Below, piece after piece: positions 16,099 to 24,026 of a DNA stretch of 64,000 nucleotides. The notes under the pieces are model-generated. The model saw only the letters and a program-made list of their open reading frames with translations, did no database searches and was not told the origin of the DNA. Source of the stretch: Deltaproteobacteria bacterium (GTDB lineage: Bacteria > Desulfobacterota > Desulfomonilia > UBA1062); assembly GCA_029547185.1 (NCBI GenBank), contig JAKPPU010000005.1, positions 1 to 64,000 of the forward strand, read 5' to 3'. The translations under genes were made by a program, and so were the position numbers. Numbering within the stretch: position 1 is the stretch's first letter; the number at the start of each line of letters is the position of its first letter.

Positions 16099-17751
16099 AT
16101 GAGCCTTCGGCATGTCTCCATCCGTACGGGCATTGTCATCGTCTTCCTGCTGGTCTCCCTGATGCCGGGCTGTGCAGGCCGGTTCGGGGAGAAAGAGGCG
16201 CCGGCTCACATCGCCCTCACCATCCTCTTTTTCAACGACCTCCACGGCCATCTGCAGCCGTTCGAGATCAAGGATGAGAAAGGCGTCCGGGAGGTCGGCG
16301 GCATCGCCCGGATGGCCGCCCTCATCAGGGACATACGGCAGGAAAACAGCCGCAGGGGTGTCCGGACCGTCGTGCTCATGGCAGGCGACATGCTGCAGGG
16401 CACGCCCATGTCCACGGTGTTCAAGGGAGAGCCGGACATCAAGTGCCTGAATGTCATGGGGCTCGACGCTGCCTGCGTGGGCAACCATGAGTTCGATTTC
16501 GGTCTGGACAATTTCCTCAAGCTTAAAAGCCAGGCAGGGTTTCCCTTCCTGAGCGCGAACGTCGTGCTCAAAGATCATGGCGGGCTCCTCTGCCGGCCCT
16601 TCCGGATGGTCAGCCTCGCCAAGGGCATATCGCTCACAGTCATCGGGGTCACCACCCCGGAATTGCTGACCACCACGAGACAGGACAACGTGGCTTCGCT
16701 CGGCGTGCGCGATCCTGTCGCTTCTGTCCGGGAGATCTATGACCGGCTCCAATCCAAGGGTCCGGTGATGCTGCTCTCCCACAGCCGGCATCAGACCGAC
16801 CGCGACATGGCCGAGGCCATGCCCGGCCTTGCCGCCATCATCGGCGGCCACGACCAGATCCTCCTCGACCCCTGCCGGAAGGTAGGCGGCGTGCCCATAT
16901 TCGAGGCCTTCGAGAAGGGGCGCTACCTGGGCCGCATCGACCTCGAGATCGACCCGGCAACGAAGAAGGCGCGCCTGGTCCGATCCGGTTACATCCCGAT
17001 CACAGCCGGCATGCCCGAAGATGCGCAGGTCGCAGCTATCGTGGCAGACTACGACAAACGCCTGGGCGAGCGGTTCAAAGAGGTGATCGGCCACTCTGAC
17101 ACCTTCCTCGACGGTGAGAGGGAGCGGATCCGCTATGAGGAGACGAGCCTGGGAGATTTCGTGACCGACGTCATGAGGCAGCATACCGGCGCGCAGATCG
17201 CCTTCATGAACTCGGGGGCCCTGCGCGCCAGCATCAGGCAGGGGCCTGTCACGGTCGAGGACGTGTTCAGGGCCGTACCGTATGCCAACGAGCTCGTGAC
17301 CACGCAGCTGACCGGCAGAGAGGTGGAAGAGGTCCTGAAACGCTCGGTGAGCGGCTCCCGTGAAGACGAAGACGGCGGTTTCCTCCAGGTTTCGGGCATC
17401 TCGATCACGGTCGCGGGCAGGCGTGTGACGGACATCCGTGTGGGTCCGGAAGGCCGGCACCTCGATGAGAAGGCCGTCTATACGGTGGTTGTCCCGGACT
17501 TCCTCTCCACGGGCGGCGACGGCTATGCGGTCTTCAAAGGCAAGCAATGCGTCAAGACCGGCCTGCCGCTTCGGGACCTTATCATCGACGCCATCCGCCG
17601 ACAGGGCACGATCGCGGTGAAAAAAGAGGAACGCATCCGGCGCGTGGAGGAGAAGTCGGGCCAGTGCCGACGGCTGAAGCGGGCGGCTTGGGTGCGCACC
17701 CCGACGGGCATTCAGTTCATCGAAGCGGGCTGCTCTCCCTTTGCGACGTGA
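16099..17751 (+). CDS. 5'-nucleotidase / UshA-like metallophosphoesterase, probable lipoprotein
   Basis: The start at 16099 (MSLRHVSIRT) has GAGGAG 9 nt upstream. An N-terminal hydrophobic stretch ends in LMPGC, a plausible though imperfect lipobox, so the 550-residue protein is likely anchored on the periplasmic side. The calcineurin-like domain (about 35-310) shows TILFFNDLHGHL, MAGDMLQGTP, GNHEFDFG, LLSHSRH and IIGGHDQI, all metal-ligand blocks. The C-terminal 5'-nucleotidase domain (about 335-540) has EETSLGDFVTDVMRQ, MNSGALRASI and the substrate-stacking FLSTGGDGY motif. It hydrolyses nucleotides for salvage. Its last 40 bp overlap the end of ppx, which is transcribed toward it. Confidence 0.92.
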   Translation: MSLRHVSIRTGIVIVFLLVSLMPGCAGRFGEKEAPAHIALTILFFNDLHGHLQPFEIKDEKGVREVGGIARMAALIRDIRQENSRRGVRTVVLMAGDMLQGTPMSTVFKGEPDIKCLNVMGLDAACVGNHEFDFGLDNFLKLKSQAGFPFLSANVVLKDHGGLLCRPFRMVSLAKGISLTVIGVTTPELLTTTRQDNVASLGVRDPVASVREIYDRLQSKGPVMLLSHSRHQTDRDMAEAMPGLAAIIGGHDQILLDPCRKVGGVPIFEAFEKGRYLGRIDLEIDPATKKARLVRSGYIPITAGMPEDAQVAAIVADYDKRLGERFKEVIGHSDTFLDGERERIRYEETSLGDFVTDVMRQHTGAQIAFMNSGALRASIRQGPVTVEDVFRAVPYANELVTTQLTGREVEEVLKRSVSGSREDEDGGFLQVSGISITVAGRRVTDIRVGPEGRHLDEKAVYTVVVPDFLSTGGDGYAVFKGKQCVKTGLPLRDLIIDAIRRQGTIAVKKEERIRRVEEKSGQCRRLKRAAWVRTPTGIQFIEAGCSPFAT

Positions 17752-19289
17752 ACGATGATCAGGGGCTTGCCGAAGACCGCCTCGAAGGTTTCGCAGTGCT
17801 TCTCGATGCCCCAGAGCTCGAGCTGGCAGTCTTTGGTCGAGCATACTTCCAGCACGACGCTTCCCTTCTTTCCGCTCAGGAAGCGGGCGCTCTCCACGAG
17901 GGCGGCGTGGCTCCTGTCGAGGCTTTCGGCTATGCGGAGAAAGATGAACTGTCCTTTGACGATTTCCCGGGCCGTCTCGTCCATGCCGGCAAACTCGATG
18001 GATTTGTCGCCGGGCAGCCCCTTCCGGTGGAAGTGGGCCGTCGCGGCCATGATCGAGAGCTCTTCCTGGCTGAAGCCCAGGAGGTCGGCATTACGGATGA
18101 AATAGGCGCTGTTGGCGTGGTGATTGGCGTACGAGAGAAAGGTTCCCACGTCGTGGAGAAGGGCGGCGTAGAAAAAGAGCTCCCGCTCCCACCGGTTCTG
18201 CTGGTGAAGCTCGAGCTCCCGGGCGCTGTCGAAGAGCTCGAGCCCGAGCCGTGCGACCGTCCGGGCATGGTCCTCGTCGAAGTCGCTCCTTCGGCCGAGC
18301 TGCAGAACGCTCGTCTGCCTGACGGAGGACTCGTCCACTGCAGAGCGGTCGATCCGGCAGAGATAGTCCACGAGAAGGCCGTCCCTGAGCTCGCGGTTGC
18401 TGATCTCTATCTCCTGGATTTTGAGCTCGGTGAGGATCGTCTCGAGGATCGCCGCTCCCGGTATGATGATGTCAGCCCGGCTGGGATTCATCCCGGGAAC
18501 GCGTCTGCGCTCCTTGAGCGGAAGGCTGCACAGGTGTCTGGCGATCTGTTTGAGGTCCTTGAGGGCGAGGGTGTTTCTCTTTTCGGGATCTCCTCCATAC
18601 AGGGTCTGGCAGCAGATCTCGGCGAGGTTCTGGATGGTGCCCGAGCTGCCGTAGGTTTTTTCCAGCCTGAGCTCCCTGATCCGCTGGAAGGAGCGGATGC
18701 TCTTGTTGAGCACGTGATCCTGGAGCAGGAGGTAGCTGACGGTGGACACCGGGGCGTTGACGTCGCCCGGAAGGATCGTGCTCAGGCGTATGGCCCCGAG
18801 CTTTACGCTGTCGAGGTACTCATAGTGCTTTCCGTTGCCGACGATGAGCTCGGTGCTGCCGCCGCCTATGTCGATGAAGAGGGACCGGCCCGGGACGTTG
18901 GTCCCTCTCGAAACGCCGAGGTAGATGAGGCGCGCCTCCTCGGTGCCGGATATGACGCGGATGTCGAGGCCTGCCTTTTTCTTGAGCCGCGAGAGAAACT
19001 CGTTCCTGTTGTTCGCGTCGCGGGTGGCCGAGGTGGTGACGCAGACGATGTCGTCGGCCTTGAAGGAGGCGGCCATGTCCACGAAGTTCCTGCACACGGC
19101 AATCGCCCGGTCCATCGAGTTCTCCAGGATGTAGCCGTTTTCGAACTCGCCCTCGCCGAGGCGGATCATCTCTTTCTGGCGGGAGAGGATGGTATAGGTG
19201 TGATTCGAGTCGATGCGGACGATCATGAGGCGCATGGAATTGGTACCCATATCCATGAATGCGATTACCTTGCCCCGATCGTCTCTCAT
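17712..19289 (-). CDS. ppx: Exopolyphosphatase / pppGpp phosphatase family with HD domain
   Basis: The 525-residue protein has the ASKHA-fold Ppx/GppA domain (about 1-310): FMDMGTNSMRLMIVRID, TTSATRDANNR, ISGTEEARLIYLG and the phosphate loop FIDIGGGSTEL. A C-terminal HD-type domain follows (about 330-500), with ALLHDVGTFL, NHHANSAYFI and ATAHFHRKGLPG. Members release orthophosphate from polyphosphate or hydrolyse pppGpp; sequence alone does not separate the two. No ppk lies beside it. Its 3' end overlaps the UshA-like gene by 40 bp on the opposite strand, an arrangement in which antisense overlap of the transcripts is unavoidable. Confidence 0.9.
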   Translation of the reverse strand: MRDDRGKVIAFMDMGTNSMRLMIVRIDSNHTYTILSRQKEMIRLGEGEFENGYILENSMDRAIAVCRNFVDMAASFKADDIVCVTTSATRDANNRNEFLSRLKKKAGLDIRVISGTEEARLIYLGVSRGTNVPGRSLFIDIGGGSTELIVGNGKHYEYLDSVKLGAIRLSTILPGDVNAPVSTVSYLLLQDHVLNKSIRSFQRIRELRLEKTYGSSGTIQNLAEICCQTLYGGDPEKRNTLALKDLKQIARHLCSLPLKERRRVPGMNPSRADIIIPGAAILETILTELKIQEIEISNRELRDGLLVDYLCRIDRSAVDESSVRQTSVLQLGRRSDFDEDHARTVARLGLELFDSARELELHQQNRWERELFFYAALLHDVGTFLSYANHHANSAYFIRNADLLGFSQEELSIMAATAHFHRKGLPGDKSIEFAGMDETAREIVKGQFIFLRIAESLDRSHAALVESARFLSGKKGSVVLEVCSTKDCQLELWGIEKHCETFEAVFGKPLIIVHVAKGEQPASMN

Positions 19290-19504
19290 TAATAGATTAA
19301 TATACGATTTGTTGAAACACTTCCATCATGAACTGTAATCTCAATGAATTATAATACAAAGCTCAGTGCCCCATAAGGCCTTGTGCTCACCTTGACTGGC
19401 GGGAAAAGGCACTCCTTGCCATGGACGTGAGATTCCAGAGGACCCGGGGCTCCTCGAGCCGCCGGTAAAAGACGGAGAGCGGCGCTGTCACTTCCCCGCC
19501 CTTT

Positions 19505-20194
19505 TCATTTCTCATCGAGAGCGTGTGCCGACCCGGCATCCACAGGTGCAGAGGTGAGCCGGTAAAACCTTACCTTCCGGCTGGACAGGACCGTGCCGCC
19601 GATCTTGACATCGCCGATGAACTTCAAGGCCCGGCTCTTTTCCCAGGGCGCGAGGGGGCTCTTTGCCTGGATGGAGTGAGGATAGTAGAAACCCACGACC
19701 AGGGAGAGGCCGTGCTCCTTCTCCCATGGCGTCTCGATAAAGGGGTTCCCGCTGCCGGCGAGGGCCTTCAAGGCCGCCAGCTCAGCCATGCGCCACCGTG
19801 CCTTGTCCGACGGGCACAGGAATTCCTTCGAGAATCTCGACCTCTTCGATACGGCGGGATTGAACTGGCCTTCCTTGAAGATCACGCCCTTGATCCCGCT
19901 GCCATAGATCCTCGCCTTCGAGGGGAAGGCCCGGCTCAGGCGGACACGGTTCATGACCCCCCAGGCGATCGCCTCGTATACGGCCTGGTCGTCGGCATAG
20001 CCCGTAGACAAGCTCTCCGCATAAACGAGCCTCGCCAGCACCTCTTCTTCGGCAATGCGGCCCGCCTCGATCACCGATCGGACGGTGGGAGACTTCCCGA
20101 GATGGAGACAGGCCGGAAGCTCCCCTGCGATTGCATTTTCCAGGGGGAGGGACATGCAGAAGAGAACGGCCACGGCTGCAAGGGTCTTCTTCAT
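19505..20194 (-). CDS. Exported SleB-like cell-wall hydrolase
   Basis: The 229-residue protein has a clear signal peptide (MKKTLAAVAV...LENAIAGE). Residues about 50-130 match the Hydrolase_2/SleB pattern: VLARLVYAES with Glu60 in the catalytic position, AIAWGVMNRV, and GVIFKEGQFNPA. Enzymes of this fold are lytic-transglycosylase-like peptidoglycan hydrolases known from spore cortex lysis and also from non-spore-formers. The C-terminus (PWEKEHGLSLVVGFYYPHS) is not typical and may be lineage specific. It would act in the periplasm. It has no obvious operon partner. Confidence 0.65.
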   Translation of the reverse strand: MKKTLAAVAVLFCMSLPLENAIAGELPACLHLGKSPTVRSVIEAGRIAEEEVLARLVYAESLSTGYADDQAVYEAIAWGVMNRVRLSRAFPSKARIYGSGIKGVIFKEGQFNPAVSKRSRFSKEFLCPSDKARWRMAELAALKALAGSGNPFIETPWEKEHGLSLVVGFYYPHSIQAKSPLAPWEKSRALKFIGDVKIGGTVLSSRKVRFYRLTSAPVDAGSAHALDEK

Positions 20195-20359
20195 CCTTTC
20201 CTCCTGTCATTCGATTTTACCCCCTGTATCTCATCCGGCTCCATGAGGCCTTGCCTCCTTGCCCATCGAGGCAGGACGGCGAAAGGCAGGCACCGATCCC
20301 TCAGGGCAAAGGCATGCCTCGGTTCACCAGGGGAACGCGCCTGTTCAGGGTATGCGCAA

Positions 20360-20800
20360 TCAGCCGGTTCTTCGAAGACCCCAGAGAACGATGACGACAG
20401 CCGGGAGCAGCGCCAGCACGAGGCTGACAGACAGCGCTCCGATCACCGCCTCCTGGAACGCCGTGCCCTTTTTGCCCTTCGAGGCCCCGGGCATCATGCT
20501 CCCGCCCGCATCCCATGCTGCTGCAATGAGGGGATTGATCCAGTTGGCAAAAGCCCCGTAAATCGCAAGGAGGCCTCCAGCCTTCATGGCATGAGGACCG
20601 AGTTTAAGCCTCGGCCAGATGAGACCGAGGACCGTCAGCAGCATGCCGCCCATCACCCCTTCGACATGGCTCGCCAGCCCCATTCTGGGGTTTGCAAACT
20701 TCGGCACGGCAAGGCCGGTAAGCAGTCCGAAAAGCATGAGAAGCACACCGGAGAACGTCAGACGGTGGGAGAGTGTTTGCCCCAAAGCAGCTGTATTCAT
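20360..20800 (-). CDS. Four-helix membrane protein resembling hydroxylaminobenzene mutase (HabA/HabB)
   Basis: ATG 20800 is chosen because AAGGAGG lies 5 nt upstream. The 146-residue protein has about four membrane helices. It resembles the HabA/HabB family throughout: LLTGLAVPKFANPRMGLASHVEGVMGGM, VLGLIWPRLKL (two adjacent blocks), AIYGAFANWINPLIAAAWDAG and a C-terminal VVIVLWGLR. Characterised relatives convert hydroxylaminobenzene to 2-aminophenol, the step after nitrobenzene reduction. Many genomic homologues are untested, so the reaction is inference. A nitroreductase is encoded in the window, but 17 kb away. Confidence 0.6.
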   Translation of the reverse strand: MNTAALGQTLSHRLTFSGVLLMLFGLLTGLAVPKFANPRMGLASHVEGVMGGMLLTVLGLIWPRLKLGPHAMKAGGLLAIYGAFANWINPLIAAAWDAGGSMMPGASKGKKGTAFQEAVIGALSVSLVLALLPAVVIVLWGLRRTG

Positions 20801-21010
20801 TGCACCTCCTTGCATCCCGTTATTCGGATGAGGAAAGAAGAACATTGTTTAATTGGTTGATAAACTAAATAGCAACTTTGTCAATAGTGGAAACACAGAA
20901 TTACATAAAGAGGCTCTTCTCGATATCTGATGCTGCGAGGCGGACATGGCGGGGCATGCTCTCCTCCCTGTGTATTTTTACAGGCAACAGCACGCGTGGT
21001 CTGTAAAAGA

Positions 21011-21150
21011 GATCGATGCGAGTGCGGCGGCGTACCTTCCGTCCGGGGAGGTCAGGGTGATGCCGGAATTGCTTTCGCTCGCCCGCCACCCCTGAGGAAT
21101 TCCTGCAGTGGGTGTTCACCCACGTGCCCGACTAAAGAACGCCGGCATCG
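21011..21150. pseudogene. Scrambled duplicate of part of the 14988-15854 gene
   Basis: Positions 21011-21094 match 15597-15680 in the same orientation with three mismatches in 84 bp. The sequence continues at 21093-21150 as a close match to the reverse complement of about 15512-15570, with a small deletion near 21134. Two neighbouring gene segments are therefore joined head to head. The inverted part still reads TPEEFLQWVFTHVPD then a stop on the plus strand, while the direct part reads GWRASESNSGITLTSPDG on minus. No intact ORF results. The rest of the 420-bp gap 20801-21220 shows no gene. Confidence 0.85.
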
Positions 21151-21220
21151 AAGACAGAAAGAAGGCGGGCTGAGAGGCTTGCTCGTATGAGGCCTGCCTG
21201 GCCCGTACGCTCCCTCTGCC

Positions 21221-21607
21221 TTACATTTTCCCGTAGGTGATGGCATTGATCAGAGCACCCTGCGGGTCCTGGATCACGCAAAACCGGCCGACCTCATGAA
21301 TGTCGGTGGGAGGCAGCAGTATCTTGCCTCCAAGCTGTTCCGCTGTCCGGGCCGTCGAGTCGACGTCGTCCACCGTGACATAGGCGCTCCACATGGGCGC
21401 CATGCCTTTCGCATCTTTCGGGATCGGCATGATGCCGCCGATCCCCCTGCCTCCAGCCTTGACCACGATGTAGGTCATCTCCGGCATCGGCATCTCTTCG
21501 GTTTCCCATCCAAAGAGCTTGGTGTAGAAGTCTTTTGCCGCATTCACGTCCGTCGTCATGAGCTCGCACCAGCTGAATGCCCCGTGCTGTCTGAACTGCT
21601 CGTCCAT
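21221..21607 (-). CDS. VOC (glyoxalase/bleomycin-resistance fold) protein
   Basis: ATG 21607 has AAGGAGG about 9 nt upstream. The 128-residue protein shows GAFSWCELMTTDVNAAKDFYTKLFGW at its start, spanning the first beta-alpha-beta half, and PMWSAYVTVDDVDSTARTAEQLGGKI then FCVIQDPQGALINAI for the second. This is one complete vicinal-oxygen-chelate domain that would dimerise. Members include glyoxalases, epimerases, dioxygenases and binding proteins; the function is not determined here. It is divergent from the AHSA1 gene, and the two share a 217-bp promoter region with TTGATC and TAATAT hexamers on the plus strand. Confidence 0.85.
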   Translation of the reverse strand: MDEQFRQHGAFSWCELMTTDVNAAKDFYTKLFGWETEEMPMPEMTYIVVKAGGRGIGGIMPIPKDAKGMAPMWSAYVTVDDVDSTARTAEQLGGKILLPPTDIHEVGRFCVIQDPQGALINAITYGKM

Positions 21608-21824
21608 GGTTATATCCTCCTTGAGTCTTGGCAATTGATCAAAAGGGCCTGCTGTCTAATATGATAATAACGACCAGGGAATGGATCGCCCACCTGCGTC
21701 TTTCGCTCTTAAAAGGCGAGAGTGGATATTGCCGAGACTGTCCCTTCACGAAATGTTTCCGCGTCCCTATAGGAATCGAAATGGAAAAGTTCATTGCCAA
21801 GAACGGGCAGAAAGGAGATGCGAC

Positions 21825-22331
21825 ATGGAAACGAGAGACAAGTCTTCCGAGGGATCGGGGGAGCTCGTCATAACACGTACGTTCGATGCGCCTCGCGAGC
21901 GTGTGTTCGAGGCCTGGACGGATTGCGACCGCTTCAAGCGCTGGTGGGGGCCGAAGGGATTCACGTCGCCTTCATGCCGGATGGATGTCCGTGTGGGGGG
22001 CGAATACCTCGGCAGCATGCGGTCGCCCGACGGCCATGAGTACTGGAGCAAGGGAAGGTACTGCGAGATCGATGCTCCGGAAAAGCTCGTGCTGACGGAT
22101 TCCTTCGCCGACGAGAAGGGAAACACTGTCCCGGCTTCGTACTACGGTATGAAAGGCAACTGGCCCCTCGAAATGCTTGTGACGGTGACGTTTGAAGAGC
22201 AGGACGGCAAAACCAGGCTCACCCTCAGGCATTCGGGCACGGACCGGATCAGCCCCGAAGACCGTGACGACATGAGGCAGGGCTGGAACGAATCCTTCGA
22301 CAAGCTCGAAGAAAGCCTGGCAGAGCAGTAA
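21825..22331 (+). CDS. SRPBCC / AHSA1-domain protein
   Basis: ATG 21825 follows AAAGGAG at good spacing. The upstream in-frame extension to 21681 is not supported by a ribosome site. The 168-residue protein begins with ELVITRTFDAPRERVFEAWTD and has FKRWWGPKGF and the terminal GWNESFDKLEESL helix, all hallmarks of the activator-of-Hsp90-like START-fold family. Such proteins bind hydrophobic ligands; bacterial ones often pair with VOC/PhnB proteins, as here. The ligand is unknown. Cytoplasmic. Confidence 0.87.
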   Translation: METRDKSSEGSGELVITRTFDAPRERVFEAWTDCDRFKRWWGPKGFTSPSCRMDVRVGGEYLGSMRSPDGHEYWSKGRYCEIDAPEKLVLTDSFADEKGNTVPASYYGMKGNWPLEMLVTVTFEEQDGKTRLTLRHSGTDRISPEDRDDMRQGWNESFDKLEESLAEQ

Positions 22332-22494
22332 AGCATCTGCCGAAGGCAACACGAAAGTCAGGGAAAACGCTCCTGCCTTTCGTGTTTGCATGCTCTTATT
22401 TCGATGGTCTCCCATCAGCTCCAATGCCGGGCTGCGATCCCTGTTTTCCGTCCTTTGGGCTTCGAGGAAGTTTTTGGGACTCCGGGATCGTCTG

Positions 22495-22836
22495 TCAGGG
22501 CTCGGGGGGAAGATAGCGTTTCGTGAAGAATTCGGCGATGCCGGGCGGGGGCGTGACGGTTCCCCGCAGTTCGAGGGAGACTGCACCTGTCGGGCAGGTC
22601 GGGGTGCAGACGCCGCAGCCGATGCACAGATCAGGATTGACTCCGGCCTTGTCGGGAAACAGCTCTTTGAGCTCTTCGAGGGTCTTGTTTTCAAAGGGAA
22701 GCCTGCCTGCGACCTCCGCCTCCTCTTCGGAGAACATGATTTCGAGTATGCCCATGAGCGATGGCGACATGGGTGCGCCTACTATGCCCTGGTTCAAGTG
22801 ACGTGCGAGGTTTTCATACAGAGCCTTCCTGTCCAT
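22495..22836 (-). CDS. Short 4Fe-4S ferredoxin-domain protein
   Basis: ATG 22836 has AAAGGAG upstream. The 113-residue protein has a helical N-terminal domain (MDRKALYENLARHLNQGIVG, then FSEEEAEVAGRLPF) followed almost at once by a single cluster motif CIGCGVCTPTCPTGAVSL (Cys 71, 74, 77 and 81). From memory, proteins with this N-terminal domain are usually much longer, with a regulatory middle part and one or two clusters near the C-terminus. This copy may therefore be internally deleted or a natural short form. It lies downstream of the glycyl radical enzyme and activase on the same strand and might serve as an electron carrier for radical generation. Confidence 0.65.
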   Translation of the reverse strand: MDRKALYENLARHLNQGIVGAPMSPSLMGILEIMFSEEEAEVAGRLPFENKTLEELKELFPDKAGVNPDLCIGCGVCTPTCPTGAVSLELRGTVTPPPGIAEFFTKRYLPPEP

Positions 22837-22962
22837 ACGCACTCCTTTCTGGAGAAAGTCATTCATACATTCCGTCAGCACCCCTTAAAGGGGCTCCCGC
22901 AGATATCCCCTTCAAGGCTGCCGGGCCGGCCGTGAAGCCGGCTGCCTTCCGGAAGTCATAAT

Positions 22963-23076
22963 TCACGCCTTGAGAACGTAGTCGAAAATGTACTTCGAGT
23001 GCGTTTCCAGGGGCTCGGTGCTCTCCATGATCTTGTTGAAGGCCGGGATGATGCTCCGTTGCTTCAAACCGCAGCT
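22963..23076 (-). other. Possible coding remnant between ferredoxin-like and activase genes
   Basis: On the minus strand the frame ending at the stop 22963-22965 reads RSIIPAFNKIMESTEPLETH then SKYIFDYVLKA. This is protein-like and unlike a shadow of a neighbouring gene. It lacks a start codon with a ribosome site, because upstream it runs into the activase gene in another frame. It may be the tail of a lost gene. I do not recognise the family. Confidence 0.25.
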
Positions 23077-24026
23077 TTTGCCTGGCTCGGCCCGAGCGCA
23101 AGGGTGAAGTCCTCATCGCCGGGTCTGTACACCGTGATTCCTTCGGCCTGGAACAGCTCTTCAATACCTTTGAGCTCGGCTTCCGTGGGCGTCCTCAAAT
23201 CGGGGCCGTCGGGAAGGCCGAGCCACGTGCGCTTGACCGCTCCCATCGGGTGATACGGGACCAGGGTGAGGAAACGGATACCGAGGCTGCTGAGAAAGCC
23301 GGCCCATCCTCCGATGTTTTCCTTTCCGTCGGTCATGCCCGGCACGATGGGAAGACGCGGCCAGACCGGCGGGAACCCTTTTTCAGGGCCTGCTTCGACG
23401 AGGGATTTCAGGTTGTGCCTGATCACCGCGTTGTCCGCACCGCAGATCCGTTTGTGCCGATCACTGTCATGGATCTTGATATCGAAGAGTACGAGCTGCA
23501 ATTTACGGAGGAGGGGCGTCAGCCTCTCGAAATCGAAGAGCCCGCAGGTCTCCATCGCGACATCGATGCCTTCATCATGAAGCAGCCCTGCCAGCTTCTC
23601 CGTGAATTCGGGATACAGGGCGGGCTCGCCTCCGCTCAAGGTCACGCCGCCGCCCGAGGTCTTCAGGAGGGAGAACTCGGGGCGCAGCTCCCGGGCGATC
23701 TCTTCGGCGGACCGGGCCACGCCGAATCGCGTCAGGGCGCCGGAGGGACAGGCCTCGACGCAGGTGAAGCATCTTCTGCATCGTTTCTTGTCCCGTTTTC
23801 CGGCTGCTGCCAGGGCGCGCTCCGGGCATCTGCCGACACACGTGCCGCAGCCGATGCAGAGCTTTCCCTTGAAGGCTATCTCCGCCTCCGCCTTCCAAGA
23901 CTCGACGTTCTGGCACCAGGGGCAGCGAAGCGGGCATCCCTTGAAAAAGACCAGGCTCCGTATCCCGGGTCCGTCGTGAAGGCAGAAGTGCTGGATAGAG
24001 AAGATGAGCGGATCAGTTGATCCCAT
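23064..24026 (-). CDS. Glycyl radical enzyme activating protein (radical SAM)
   Basis: ATG 24026 overlaps the end of the glycyl radical enzyme gene by 14 nt, giving translational coupling; an in-frame ATG at 24050 is less likely. The 320-residue protein opens with DGPGIRSLVFFKGCPLRCPWC. Cys31, Cys35 and Cys38 form the CxxxCxxC radical-SAM cluster motif. Two auxiliary 4Fe-4S motifs follow (CIGCGTCVGRCP and CRRCFTCVEACP), then TSGGGVTLSGGEPALYPEF, the SAM-binding GGE block. It reduces SAM to abstract hydrogen from Gly800 of the partner enzyme. The two-ferredoxin insert matches activases of GRE dehydratases, decarboxylases and lyases rather than the short PflA. Confidence 0.93.
   Translation of the reverse strand: MGSTDPLIFSIQHFCLHDGPGIRSLVFFKGCPLRCPWCQNVESWKAEAEIAFKGKLCIGCGTCVGRCPERALAAAGKRDKKRCRRCFTCVEACPSGALTRFGVARSAEEIARELRPEFSLLKTSGGGVTLSGGEPALYPEFTEKLAGLLHDEGIDVAMETCGLFDFERLTPLLRKLQLVLFDIKIHDSDRHKRICGADNAVIRHNLKSLVEAGPEKGFPPVWPRLPIVPGMTDGKENIGGWAGFLSSLGIRFLTLVPYHPMGAVKRTWLGLPDGPDLRTPTEAELKGIEELFQAEGITVYRPGDEDFTLALGPSQAKAAV

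Noticed and set aside
16021-17844. A 607-codon minus-strand ORF opposite the nucleotidase
   Set aside because: The plus-strand gene has every metallophosphatase motif and a ribosome site; the minus frame is an antisense shadow typical of high-GC DNA.
17547-19292. A 581-codon plus-strand ORF opposite ppx
   Set aside because: It mirrors the Ppx/GppA gene and shows no recognisable motif or start site.
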